From: Gangjinia marincola
GTDB taxonomy: Bacteria; Bacteroidota; Bacteroidia; Flavobacteriales; Flavobacteriaceae
DNA: 64,000 bases
Reading direction: 5' to 3'
NCBI RefSeq assembly: GCF_039523415.1
Contig: NZ_BAAAFG010000016.1
Span: 124,001 to 188,000, forward strand
In this document: piece by piece, positions 44,415 through 52,647 of the stretch
Numbering within the stretch: the first letter of the stretch is position 1
Layout of the letters: each line of letters starts with the position of its first letter
Made by a program: the position numbers and the translations under genes
Notes under the pieces: model-generated
Told to the model about the DNA's origin: nothing
The model's database searches: none
What the model saw: the letters and a program-made list of their open reading frames with translations, nothing else

Positions 44415-44846
44415 TTGATTGAAACAACGCAACAATTAGAGCGTAAAGCAGTGATTACCATTTCAACAACAGGTAACTTAGTGATTGACCAACTCGCGGA
44501 GGCGTTTAAACCCTATGATATAAGCCTTCCACAATTTAATGTATTGCGCATTTTGCGTGGTCAAAAAGGTAAACCGGCTAGTTTACAGTGTGTGCAGGAT
44601 AAAATGCTGCACAAAATGAGTAACACTACCCGCCTGGTCGATAAATTAATTGCGAAAGGATATGTGTGTAGAGAAGTATGCAGTCATAATCGGCGTAAAA
44701 TAGAGATCACACTTACTCAAGGAGGACTTGAATTTATTAATAGCCTGGATCGGGTATTAGATCAAACGGAACATGAGCTTACAAAAAATTATACGCAGCA
44801 AGAATTAGAAACCCTAATCCACTTACTTCAAAAAATGAACACCTAA
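44415..44846 (+). CDS. MarR-family transcriptional regulator
   Basis: A 143-aa protein with the MarR winged helix. LPQFNVLRILRGQKG is followed by the recognition stretch CVQDKMLHKMSNTTRLVDKLIAKGYVCRE and the HNRRKIEITLT wing. No ATG fits, so the TTG at 44415 is the likely start. It is 52 bp upstream of a YceI gene on the same strand. A regulator-target pair is a common arrangement. MarR proteins bind small aromatics or oxidants. Confidence 0.88.
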   Translation: MIETTQQLERKAVITISTTGNLVIDQLAEAFKPYDISLPQFNVLRILRGQKGKPASLQCVQDKMLHKMSNTTRLVDKLIAKGYVCREVCSHNRRKIEITLTQGGLEFINSLDRVLDQTEHELTKNYTQQELETLIHLLQKMNT

Positions 44847-44863
44847 ATTTTTTATACTAACTA

Positions 44864-44875
44864 TTGTACATACAA
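44864..44875 (+). promoter_or_regulatory. operator-like TTGTACATACAA upstream of yceI
   Basis: A TTGT-N4-ACAA inverted repeat inside a longer ATTGT/ACAAT pair (44863-44879). It resembles the site overlapping the MarR promoter at 44389-44400. Confidence 0.45.
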
Positions 44876-44898
44876 CAATCAATTTAAACCTAGAAATT

Positions 44899-45468
44899 AT
44901 GAAAACAATTCAATCACTTACATTAATTTTATTCGCAGCTACTATGACAGCAACAGCAACTAATCCTATTAAGGAAAAAATCAACGTAAAAGAGAGTTCT
45001 ATCAACTGGACCGGAAAAAAACTTACCGGTTCCCACAATGGAACCATCCAATTAAAAAGTGGCTATCTTGAAATGGACGGCGATAAGATCACCGGCGGTG
45101 AATTTATTGTAGACATGTCTTCTATTATAGTTACCGATCTTAAAGCTGGCGATGGCAAAGAAAAACTAGAAGGTCACCTTCACTCTGATGACTTCTTTAG
45201 TACGAAAGATCATCCCACAGCTACTCTTACGATCAAAAATGCGATTAAAGCAGAAGGCGGATATAATGTGGCAGCAGACATGACGATCAAGAACATCACT
45301 AAACCAATCACGTTCTTTTTAGCAAAAGAGGGGAATAAGGCGATGGCCAATGTAAAGATTGATCGTACCAAATATAATGTGCGGTATGGTTCTGGTAGTT
45401 TTTTTGACAGTTTAGGTGACAATGTGATTTACGATGATTTTGAATTGGACGTAAACTTGACATTTTAA
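44899..45468 (+). CDS. YceI-family periplasmic lipid-binding protein
   Basis: A 189-aa protein with a signal peptide (cut near TATA). YceI motifs are SSINWTGKKLTGSHNGTI, LEGHLHSDDFFSTKDHPTATLTI, MTIKNITKPITF and the ending FELDVNLTF. YceI proteins form a lipocalin-like barrel that binds long isoprenoids or lipids. The MarR gene just upstream and the shared motif at 44864 suggest regulation by it. Confidence 0.9.
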   Translation: MKTIQSLTLILFAATMTATATNPIKEKINVKESSINWTGKKLTGSHNGTIQLKSGYLEMDGDKITGGEFIVDMSSIIVTDLKAGDGKEKLEGHLHSDDFFSTKDHPTATLTIKNAIKAEGGYNVAADMTIKNITKPITFFLAKEGNKAMANVKIDRTKYNVRYGSGSFFDSLGDNVIYDDFELDVNLTF

Positions 45469-45480
45469 CGGCTGTTTGGT

Positions 45481-45510
45481 TTGCATTTCAAATATTCATA
45501 CCTATATTTG
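45481..45510 (+). promoter_or_regulatory. trp operon promoter (TTG-N19-TATATTTG)
   Basis: TTG at 45481-45483 and TATATTTG at 45503-45510 fit the Bacteroidota consensus (TTG, 17-23 bp, TAnnTTTG). The start of the leader peptide follows 9 bp later, so the transcript begins almost at the leader ATG. Confidence 0.7.
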
Positions 45511-45519
45511 AACTAACAA

Positions 45520-45567
45520 ATGAAAAAACAAACAGTACATACTTGGTGGTGGACATTTACTTCGTAA
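45520..45567 (+). CDS. trpL: trp leader peptide
   Basis: A 15-codon frame, MKKQTVHTWWWTFTS, with three consecutive Trp codons (45544-45552). It stops at 45565-45567, before a terminator hairpin in front of trpE. This is the classical layout of ribosome-mediated attenuation: stalling at Trp codons when tRNA-Trp is uncharged would favour the antiterminator. Confidence 0.88.
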   Translation: MKKQTVHTWWWTFTS

Positions 45568-45570
45568 AAC

Positions 45571-45637
45571 GTCGTGAACTAAGCTCCTGTACTTCATATA
45601 CATCATTAAAGGCTTGTCATCACGACAGGCCTTTTTT
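45571..45637 (+). terminator. trp attenuator terminator with antiterminator segment
   Basis: AAAGGCTTGTC (45608-45618) pairs with GACAGGCCTTT (45624-45634) around a 5-base loop; the T-run continues to 45637. The upstream GTCGTGA (45571-45577) can pair with TCACGAC (45620-45626), removing the terminator arm. The mutually exclusive structures fit attenuation. Confidence 0.82.
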
Positions 45638-45656
45638 AATGAATAAATTTTAATGC

Positions 45657-47060
45657 ATGCGATTTCGCTTAACTACATATACTAAAAAACTTTTAGCCGA
45701 TACCATTACGCCGGTTTCAGTATACCTGCGTGTGAGGGATAAGTTTCCTAATAGCCTGCTGCTTGAGAGTAGTGATTATCACGCTAACGATAACAGTTTT
45801 AGCTATATCTGTTGCAATCCTATTGCGACTATTACGGTGGATAAAAACAGCATAAAAAAGGAATTTCCAGATGGGTCGAACCAAAAAATTACCATCGATG
45901 AATCGGTCAACATTCCGCAGCAAATAGAAGAGTTTGCGCAATGCTTTGAACAGCAGGATCGACCTGATTTAAAGTTTATCCACAACGGTCTTTTTGGCTA
46001 CATGAGTTACGATGCGGTACGGCATTTTGAAGACATCACCATCACCCGCCATCCAGATGCTATTGAAATCCCGGATCTGCATTATGCGGTATATCAAAAT
46101 ATCATCGCGATCAATCATTTCAATAACGAAGCCTATCTTTTTTGCCATAGTAGAACAGGAGATAATAATATCGCAGAGATTGAACGCCTGCTCAACGTAA
46201 AGACCTTTGCAGAATATCCGTTTCACAAAGAAGGTGAGCCAACCTCTAATTTAACCGATGATCAGTTTAAAGAATTTGTCGCTAAGGGAAAAAAGCATTG
46301 CGCACGCGGAGATGTATTTCAATTGGTGTTAAGCAGAAGATTCTCTCAGGCCTTTAAAGGCGATGAATTTAATGTGTATCGCACCCTGCGGAGTATCAAT
46401 CCCTCGCCTTACCTATTTTATTTTGACTACGGGAATTTTAAAATATTTGGCAGCTCTCCTGAAGCTCAGCTGGTCGTAAAAGATAATCACGCCGAAATCC
46501 ATCCCATTGCCGGGACCTTTAAGCGCACCGGTAATGATGAACAGGATGCAGAACTCGCCCGTAAGCTATCTGCAGATGAGAAAGAGAACAGTGAACACGT
46601 GATGCTGGTTGATTTGGCGCGTAATGATCTAAGCCGAAACGGTCAAGACGTCAACGTAGAAACCTACAGAGAGGTACAATTCTTTTCGCACGTCATTCAT
46701 TTGGTAAGTAAGGTAACCGCCCAAAAACACGATCATTCCTCGACCATGCAGGTGGTGGCAGATACCTTTCCTGCGGGGACGTTGAGTGGAGCGCCTAAGC
46801 ATAAGGCGATGCAGCTCATTGATCAATATGAAACCACCAACAGGGCATTTTACGGTGGTGCAATAGGGTTCATGGATTTTAGCGGCAATTTTAATCATGC
46901 TATAATCATTAGATCATTTTTGAGTAAAAACCATGCCTTGCATTATCAGGCTGGCGCCGGAATAGTTTCAGAAAGTGTTGAGGAAAACGAACTCCAGGAA
47001 GTCTATAACAAGCTAGGAGCATTGACTAAGGCCTTAGAAATGGCTGAAGAAGTATTCTAA
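45657..47060 (+). CDS. trpE: anthranilate synthase component I (TrpE)
   Basis: A 467-aa chorismate-binding enzyme that, with TrpG, makes anthranilate from chorismate and glutamine. The LLESS stretch near residue 33 matches the tryptophan feedback site. The catalytic domain has FGSSPEAQL, HPIAGTFKR, EHVMLVDLARNDLSR and the C-terminal GAIGFMD, QAGAGIVSES. It is the first structural gene after the attenuator. Confidence 0.96.
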   Translation: MRFRLTTYTKKLLADTITPVSVYLRVRDKFPNSLLLESSDYHANDNSFSYICCNPIATITVDKNSIKKEFPDGSNQKITIDESVNIPQQIEEFAQCFEQQDRPDLKFIHNGLFGYMSYDAVRHFEDITITRHPDAIEIPDLHYAVYQNIIAINHFNNEAYLFCHSRTGDNNIAEIERLLNVKTFAEYPFHKEGEPTSNLTDDQFKEFVAKGKKHCARGDVFQLVLSRRFSQAFKGDEFNVYRTLRSINPSPYLFYFDYGNFKIFGSSPEAQLVVKDNHAEIHPIAGTFKRTGNDEQDAELARKLSADEKENSEHVMLVDLARNDLSRNGQDVNVETYREVQFFSHVIHLVSKVTAQKHDHSSTMQVVADTFPAGTLSGAPKHKAMQLIDQYETTNRAFYGGAIGFMDFSGNFNHAIIIRSFLSKNHALHYQAGAGIVSESVEENELQEVYNKLGALTKALEMAEEVF

Positions 47061-47185
47061 AATGAAGATGAAGTTGAAGTTGAAGTCGAAGTTGAATGAA
47101 TAGTATTGTCTGTCACATTGAGCGGAGTCGAAATGTGATTAATGAATTAAATTAAAAAGATTTCCGCCTTCGCGGGAAATATCAT
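47061..47185. repeat. trpE-trpG spacer with palindromic repeats
   Basis: The spacer starts with a GAAGTT-type short repeat (47062-47098). It contains CACATT...AATGTG (47114-47137), which recurs at 49724-49747 and 51685-51708, and a CCGCCTTCGCGGG hairpin (47161-47179) of the kind found before trpF and trpA. The hairpin lies 7 bases before the trpG ATG. Confidence 0.8.
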
Positions 47186-47758
47186 ATGAAGAAAATCTTA
47201 GTCATTGATAATTACGACAGCTTTGTGTACAATCTTGTACACTACCTAGAAGAGCTGGAGTGCGAGGTCACCGTTAAACGCAACGATCAGTTGTATATCG
47301 AAGAGGTAGAAGCCTACGACAAAGTATTGCTCTCACCGGGTCCGGGTATTCCTGATGAAGCCGGGTTACTCAAGGAAATAATTAAGACATACGCCACCAC
47401 CAAACCTATGCTAGGTGTTTGCTTAGGTCATCAAGCCATGGGGGAAGTATTTGGCGGTAAAATCATTAACCTTCCAGAGGTTTTTCACGGCGTAGCCACG
47501 ACCATGAATGTGACGCAGCAGAATACGCTTCTCTTCAAAAATTTACCCGATGTTATTCAGGTTGGTCGGTATCACTCTTGGGTGGTCGATAAAGACTCCC
47601 TCCCGCAACAACTTGAAGTGACGGCAGTAGATGAATCCGGACAAATAATGGCGTTTCGCCATAAAGAATTAGACGTGCACGGTGTACAATTTCATCCGGA
47701 ATCGGTCTTAACTCCCCAAGGAAAACAAATGATTAAAAACTGGGTAGAAGCATCTTAA
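47186..47758 (+). CDS. trpG: anthranilate synthase component II (TrpG)
   Basis: A 190-aa class I glutamine amidotransferase. The oxyanion strand LSPGPGIPDEAG, the nucleophile Cys in GVCLGHQAMG and the catalytic His and Glu in VQFHPESVL are all present. It supplies ammonia to TrpE. The start ATG follows a hairpin. Confidence 0.96.
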   Translation: MKKILVIDNYDSFVYNLVHYLEELECEVTVKRNDQLYIEEVEAYDKVLLSPGPGIPDEAGLLKEIIKTYATTKPMLGVCLGHQAMGEVFGGKIINLPEVFHGVATTMNVTQQNTLLFKNLPDVIQVGRYHSWVVDKDSLPQQLEVTAVDESGQIMAFRHKELDVHGVQFHPESVLTPQGKQMIKNWVEAS

Positions 47759-47767
47759 TATTATGCC

Positions 47768-48760
47768 ATGAAAGAAACCCTAAACAGACTCATTAACCAC
47801 GAAGAATTGACTAAGGCAGAAGCCAAATCTATCTTAGTCAATATTTCTGAAGGTAAATACAATCAAGCACAAATCGCTGCCTTTCTAACTGTATACATGA
47901 TGCGCACGGTAACCGTAGAAGAGCTGGAAGGATTTAGAGATGCGCTCTTAGAATTATGTGTGGCGGTAGACTTAAGCGCATATGATCCCATTGATCTGTG
48001 TGGCACCGGGGGTGATGGCAAAAACACCTTTAATATTTCAACCTTGGCCAGTTTTGTTACTGCTGCTGTGGGAGTACCCGTGTCCAAACACGGTAATTAC
48101 GGGGTTTCTTCTGTAAGTGGAAGCAGTAATGTAATGGAGCATTTGGGGATTAGCTTTAGCAATGAAACAGATCACCTAAAAAAATGTATGGATAAGACCA
48201 ATATATGCGTACTGCATGCACCTCTCTTCCATCCCGCGATGAAGAATGTGGGACCAATAAGAAGAGAACTCGGTGTAAAAACCTTTTTCAACATGCTTGG
48301 TCCCATGGTTAATCCGGCATTTCCTCAAAAACAACTCGTAGGAGTATTTAATTTAGAACTCGCCAGAATGTACGGGTATCTCTATCAAAAAAGCAACAAA
48401 CGGTTTACCATTTTACATGCCCTGGATGGGTACGATGAAATTTCACTTACCGGTGCAACCAAGGCTATCGGGAATGGAAAAGAGCAAATGCTTCAACCTA
48501 CAGATTTTGGTGTTGAAACTATCGCACAAAATGACATCTACGGGGGAGAAAGTGTTCAAGAATCTGCAGCTATTTTCCTGAAAGTCATCCAAGGAAACGG
48601 TACTACCGCTCAGACTAACGTGGTCTGCGCTAATGCAGGCATGGCGATTGCCACAGCGAGAGATTTGACTCCGCAACAAGGATTTGATCAGGCAAAAGAG
48701 GCGCTATTAAGCGGTAAAGCGTTAAACACACTCAAAACACTACAAGCCCTAAGTCAATGA
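47768..48760 (+). CDS. trpD: anthranilate phosphoribosyltransferase (TrpD)
   Basis: A 330-aa enzyme that adds phosphoribose from PRPP to anthranilate. The PRPP loop DLCGTGGDGKNTFNIST, KHGNYGVSSVSGSSN and GPMVNPA are conserved. It is 9 bp from trpG and overlaps trpC by 4 bp. Confidence 0.96.
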   Translation: MKETLNRLINHEELTKAEAKSILVNISEGKYNQAQIAAFLTVYMMRTVTVEELEGFRDALLELCVAVDLSAYDPIDLCGTGGDGKNTFNISTLASFVTAAVGVPVSKHGNYGVSSVSGSSNVMEHLGISFSNETDHLKKCMDKTNICVLHAPLFHPAMKNVGPIRRELGVKTFFNMLGPMVNPAFPQKQLVGVFNLELARMYGYLYQKSNKRFTILHALDGYDEISLTGATKAIGNGKEQMLQPTDFGVETIAQNDIYGGESVQESAAIFLKVIQGNGTTAQTNVVCANAGMAIATARDLTPQQGFDQAKEALLSGKALNTLKTLQALSQ

Positions 48761-49578
48761 GAAACATTTTAGATCAAATAGTTGCCGACAAACGAAAGGA
48801 AGTGCATCTAAGAAAGCAAGTATTACTCCAAGAATATTTGGAGAAAAGTCCGCTGTTTGAACGTACTCCCATCCGCATGGCAGATACAGTAAGAGCGTCG
48901 ACTACAGGAATTATTGCCGAATTTAAGCGACGATCTCCCAGTAAGTCGGTAATCAACCAAAATGCCAATGTTCAGGATGTAGCTCAAGGGTATGAAGAAG
49001 CAGGTTTTGGTGGAATGTCGGTTTTGACCGATGGCAAATACTTTGGAGGATCACTGGATGATTTAATATTGGCAAGAGCCAGCTGTAGTTTACCGCTGCT
49101 GCGGAAGGAGTTTATCATAGATGAATATCAAATCCTAACCGCCAAAGCATATGGGGCGGATTGTATTTTATTGATTGCTGCAGTCCTCTCTGCCGAAGAG
49201 ATCAAACACTACAGTGCATTTGCGGGATCACTTGGCCTTTCAGTATTGTGCGAAATACACGGTGAAGATGAATTACAGAAAACCTTGGTAGAAACGGTAG
49301 ACATGATTGGGGTCAACAATAGGAACTTAAAAACCTTTGAGGTTGATATCGCGACTAGCAAAAATTTAGCAGATCAAATCCCCAAAGAATTTTTAAAAGT
49401 ATCAGAAAGCGGGATCAGTGATCCCCGTACTATTGTAGAGTTAATGCCCTATGGGTTTGAAGGTTTTTTGATTGGAGAGTGTTTTATGAAAGAACATGAT
49501 CCAGCTCTTGCGGCATTTAAGTTTGCGGAAGAATTAAAAACACTGCACACACAAAAGTCGATTAGATTGAAGGAATAG
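48757..49578 (+). CDS. trpC: indole-3-glycerol phosphate synthase (TrpC)
   Basis: A 273-aa TIM-barrel enzyme that closes the indole ring. IIAEFKRRSPSKSVIN, MSVLTDGKYFGGS, LLRKEFIIDEYQ, GVNNRNLKTFEVD and VSESGISDPRTI supply the catalytic Lys/Glu and phosphate site. It is overlapped by trpD. A 256-bp repeat-rich spacer follows. Confidence 0.96.
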   Translation: MRNILDQIVADKRKEVHLRKQVLLQEYLEKSPLFERTPIRMADTVRASTTGIIAEFKRRSPSKSVINQNANVQDVAQGYEEAGFGGMSVLTDGKYFGGSLDDLILARASCSLPLLRKEFIIDEYQILTAKAYGADCILLIAAVLSAEEIKHYSAFAGSLGLSVLCEIHGEDELQKTLVETVDMIGVNNRNLKTFEVDIATSKNLADQIPKEFLKVSESGISDPRTIVELMPYGFEGFLIGECFMKEHDPALAAFKFAEELKTLHTQKSIRLKE

Positions 49579-49834
49579 TATAATAAGATCCCGGATCAAG
49601 TCCGGAATGACGAATAATGATATTCCCCCTCTTGAGAGGGGAAAGAATCGCCAAAGGCGATTCAGGGGTGTGTAAAAAGTAATGAATAAAAAGATCCCCG
49701 GGTCAAACCTGAGATGACACCGTCACATTGAGCGGAGTCGAAATGTGATTACTAAAACAAGTTTAAAAATTCCTGAAACATCCCGAAGCTTCGGGACAGG
49801 ATATAAAAAGTTTCCCGCCTTCGCGGGAATGAAT
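49579..49834 (+). repeat. trpC-trpF spacer packed with at least six palindromes
   Basis: In order: ATCCCGGATCAAGTCCGG (49588-49605), a CCCCCTCTTGAGAGGGG hairpin (about 49624-49641), GAATCGCCAAAGGCGATTC (49646-49664), an ATCCCCGGGTC unit (near 49694), CACATT...AATGTG (49724-49747), TCCCGAAGCTTCGGGA (49781-49796) and a CCCGCCTTCGCGGG unit (49813-49827). The last two and the linking bases recur before trpA, and the last sits 8 bp before trpF. The spacer has no gene. Confidence 0.85.
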
Positions 49835-50494
49835 ATGAAACTAAAAATCTGTGGCATAAAACATAATCCGACTGAGGTAGCTAGTCTATCACCTGACTAC
49901 ATGGGCTTTATCTTTTACGATAAATCTCCGCGTTATGTCGCAGAGGTTCCGGAAGACATACCTCTTCACATTCAAAAAGTGGGGGTATTCGTAAATGCTT
50001 CTGTGGAAGATGTTGTAGAAAAAACCAAAGGCTTCGGGTTGGCCGCGATACAATTGCATGGAGATGAGTCTGTGGAGTATATCGAACTGCTTCGGCATAG
50101 CTTCCGCGAAAGCGAAATAAACGTTCCAGAAATCTGGAAAGTATTCGGCATAAAGGATCAGTTGGACATTGATGCTCTTAGGAAATTCGAGTCAGTCTCA
50201 GATAAATTTTTATTTGATACTAAAGGAGCCTCACGGGGTGGGAATGGAGTCACATTTGACTGGCAACTACTCAAAAACTATAACCTCAACACACCCTATT
50301 GGCTTAGCGGCGGGATAGGACTTGAGGAAATGAAGGAGGTTAAAATATTTAGTCAAACCAAGGCTGCAAAAAAATTATACGGGATTGACATCAACAGCAA
50401 GGTCGAAATCAGCCCCGGATTAAAAGATAAAAAGAAAATTCACGAACTAAAAACATGCTATGATGATGACAGAACAACTCTCGTATCACGCTGA
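49835..50494 (+). CDS. trpF: phosphoribosylanthranilate isomerase (TrpF)
   Basis: A 219-aa TIM barrel. LKICGIKHNPTEVASL starts at the ATG at 49835; the open frame continues upstream through repeat DNA but that part is not protein. AIQLHGDES, FLFDTKGASRGG, and the C-terminal phosphate site WLSGGIG and YGIDINSKVE are visible. Its SFRESE codons (50100-50114) carry the recurring 15-bp motif. It overlaps trpB by 35 bp. Confidence 0.93.
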   Translation: MKLKICGIKHNPTEVASLSPDYMGFIFYDKSPRYVAEVPEDIPLHIQKVGVFVNASVEDVVEKTKGFGLAAIQLHGDESVEYIELLRHSFRESEINVPEIWKVFGIKDQLDIDALRKFESVSDKFLFDTKGASRGGNGVTFDWQLLKNYNLNTPYWLSGGIGLEEMKEVKIFSQTKAAKKLYGIDINSKVEISPGLKDKKKIHELKTCYDDDRTTLVSR

Positions 50495-51659
50495 TGAAAA
50501 AGGATATTACGGCGATTTTGGAGGAGCATTTATTCCGGAAATGCTCTACCCCAATGTGGAAGAGTTACGCTCTCACTACTTGGATATTATTGGAGAAACC
50601 TCGTTTCAGGAGGAGTTTCAGGCATTATTAAGGGATTATGTGGGGCGCCCAACACCGCTCTATTTCGCCAAAAGGTTAAGTGAAAAATACGGCACCAAAA
50701 TTTACCTAAAAAGAGAAGATTTATGTCATACCGGTGCCCACAAGGTGAACAATACCATAGGTCAGATTTTACTAGCGCAACGATTGGGTAAAAAACGCAT
50801 TATCGCAGAAACCGGCGCGGGTCAGCACGGTGTGGCTACCGCTACAGTTTGCGCGCTTATGGGTATTGAATGTATTGTGTATATGGGTGCGGTAGATATT
50901 GAGCGACAAGCCCCAAATGTGGCCCGCATGAAGATGTTGGGAGCCAAAGTAGTCCCTGCAACCTCTGGAAGCAAAACTCTTAAAGATGCGACCAATGAAG
51001 CGATACGAGACTGGATTAATAATCCTGTGGATACGCATTATATCATTGGCTCTGTGGTGGGACCTCATCCCTATCCAGATATGGTAGCCAGATTTCAAGC
51101 GATTATTTCTAAAGAAACCAAGAAACAGTTGCTGGAGAAAGAGGGGCGTGAAGATCCTGATTATGTAATTGCCTGCGTGGGTGGAGGCAGCAATGCCGCC
51201 GGAATGTATTATCATTATTTAGATAATCCTAAGGTTAAGATTATAGCCGTTGAAGCGGCAGGAAAAGGAGTTTCTAGTGGAGAAAGCGCAGCTACCACAG
51301 CTTTGGGAAAAGAAGGCATTATCCATGGCAGCAAAACGTTATTGATGCAAACCGGTGACGGTCAAATTACTGAGCCCTACTCTATTTCGGCAGGGTTAGA
51401 TTATCCTGGGATCGGTCCTATGCACGCACATTTGTACCGTAGTGGTAGAGCTCAATTCGTCTCAGTGACCGATGAAGCTGCTATGCAAGCGGGGATAGAG
51501 GTTTCTAAACTTGAGGGAATTATTCCTGCGATTGAAACCAGTCACGCTTTTGCCATTTTTGATCAAATGGATTTTAAGGAGGATGATGTGTTGGTGTTTA
51601 ATTTATCTGGTAGAGGCGATAAAGATTTACAGACCTATATTGATTATTTTGGGTTGTGA
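50460..51659 (+). CDS. trpB: tryptophan synthase beta chain (TrpB)
   Basis: A 399-aa PLP enzyme joining indole and serine. The PLP lysine is in TGAHKVNNTIGQI, the PLP phosphate loop in CVGGGSNAAGMYY, with the COMM-region ETGAGQHGVATA. A start at 50460, 50463 or 50466 is possible (MMM). It overlaps the end of trpF. Confidence 0.96.
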   Translation: MMMTEQLSYHADEKGYYGDFGGAFIPEMLYPNVEELRSHYLDIIGETSFQEEFQALLRDYVGRPTPLYFAKRLSEKYGTKIYLKREDLCHTGAHKVNNTIGQILLAQRLGKKRIIAETGAGQHGVATATVCALMGIECIVYMGAVDIERQAPNVARMKMLGAKVVPATSGSKTLKDATNEAIRDWINNPVDTHYIIGSVVGPHPYPDMVARFQAIISKETKKQLLEKEGREDPDYVIACVGGGSNAAGMYYHYLDNPKVKIIAVEAAGKGVSSGESAATTALGKEGIIHGSKTLLMQTGDGQITEPYSISAGLDYPGIGPMHAHLYRSGRAQFVSVTDEAAMQAGIEVSKLEGIIPAIETSHAFAIFDQMDFKEDDVLVFNLSGRGDKDLQTYIDYFGL

Positions 51660-51821
51660 GAATGATTCGATTTAATTTTTCTGTCACATTGAGCGGAGTC
51701 GAAATGTGATTAAGACAAATGATTAAAACTCTGAAACATCCCGAAGCTTCGGGATAGGATATAAAAAGATTCCCGCCTACGCGGGAAGTAAACAGATCCC
51801 GGATCAAGTCCGGGAATAAAT
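51660..51821 (+). repeat. trpB-trpA spacer with the same repeat set
   Basis: Contains CACATT...AATGTG (51685-51708), TCCCGAAGCTTCGGGA (51739-51754), a CCCGCCTACGCGGG unit (51770-51787) and ATCCCGGATCAAGTCCGG (51796-51813). The last sits 8 bp before the trpA ATG. The repeats reach nearly to the start codon. Confidence 0.85.
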
Positions 51822-52586
51822 ATGAATAGAATACAACAAAAATTACAGGAAAATAAAAAGCTTTTATCCATCTACTTTACAGCGGGGTACCCTAATTTAA
51901 AAGATACGGTTCCCGTACTTAAGGCTTTGCAAGCTTCAGGAGTAGACATGGTGGAAATAGGCCTGCCTTTTAGCGATCCCTTAGCCGATGGACCTACCAT
52001 TCAAGAAAGTTCTACCGCTGCTCTTAAAAATGGAATGAATACACAAAAACTCTTTGATCAACTTAAAAGAATAAGAGCACAGGTAGACATTCCTTTGATC
52101 GCGATGGGATATTTTAATCCCATGCTTCAATATGGCGTAGAAAAATTTTGTGCTGCCTGTGCTGAAATTGGCATTGACGGTATCATTATGCCAGATCTTC
52201 CGCTTGACGTTTGGCAAGAAAAATATAAAGCTATCTATGATCAATACAGTTTACTCAACATCTTTTTGATCACTCCGCAAACCTCTGAAGAACGCATTAG
52301 AGCAATTGATGACGCCAGTGATGGCTTTATTTATATGGTAAGCAGTGCAAGTACAACAGGAGCGAAAACCGGATTTGGTGATGAGCAATCTGATTATTTT
52401 AAACGTATAGCTGCGATGAATTTAAAAAATCCGCAAATTGTAGGTTTTGGGATCAGTAACGCCCAAACGTTCAAGGCAGCCACCACTCATGCCAAAGGAG
52501 CAATCATTGGGTCTGCTTTTATTAAGCATCTAACAGCTCATGGAGTTGATAGAATTCAGGATTTTATTCGGGAAATAAGAGCGTAA
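51822..52586 (+). CDS. trpA: tryptophan synthase alpha chain (TrpA)
   Basis: A 254-aa TIM barrel that releases indole from indole-3-glycerol phosphate. MVEIGLPFSDPLADGPTIQ holds the catalytic Glu, IIMPDLPLD the Asp, and GFGISNAQ the phosphate loop. It completes the operon EGDCFBA. Confidence 0.96.
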   Translation: MNRIQQKLQENKKLLSIYFTAGYPNLKDTVPVLKALQASGVDMVEIGLPFSDPLADGPTIQESSTAALKNGMNTQKLFDQLKRIRAQVDIPLIAMGYFNPMLQYGVEKFCAACAEIGIDGIIMPDLPLDVWQEKYKAIYDQYSLLNIFLITPQTSEERIRAIDDASDGFIYMVSSASTTGAKTGFGDEQSDYFKRIAAMNLKNPQIVGFGISNAQTFKAATTHAKGAIIGSAFIKHLTAHGVDRIQDFIREIRA

Positions 52587-52647
52587 GGCTGTTAGCTTCA
52601 CGTTAAAATGAGGGGTAATCTCGTAGTATTCACTCACATTTGTGTTG

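Noticed and set aside
49745..49834. N-terminal extension of TrpF through repeat DNA
   Set aside because: The translated residues match the palindromic repeats, while the family sequence begins at ATG 49835.
50772..51215. 147-codon open frame on the minus strand of trpB
   Set aside because: It mirrors a highly conserved gene and has no family features or own start context.
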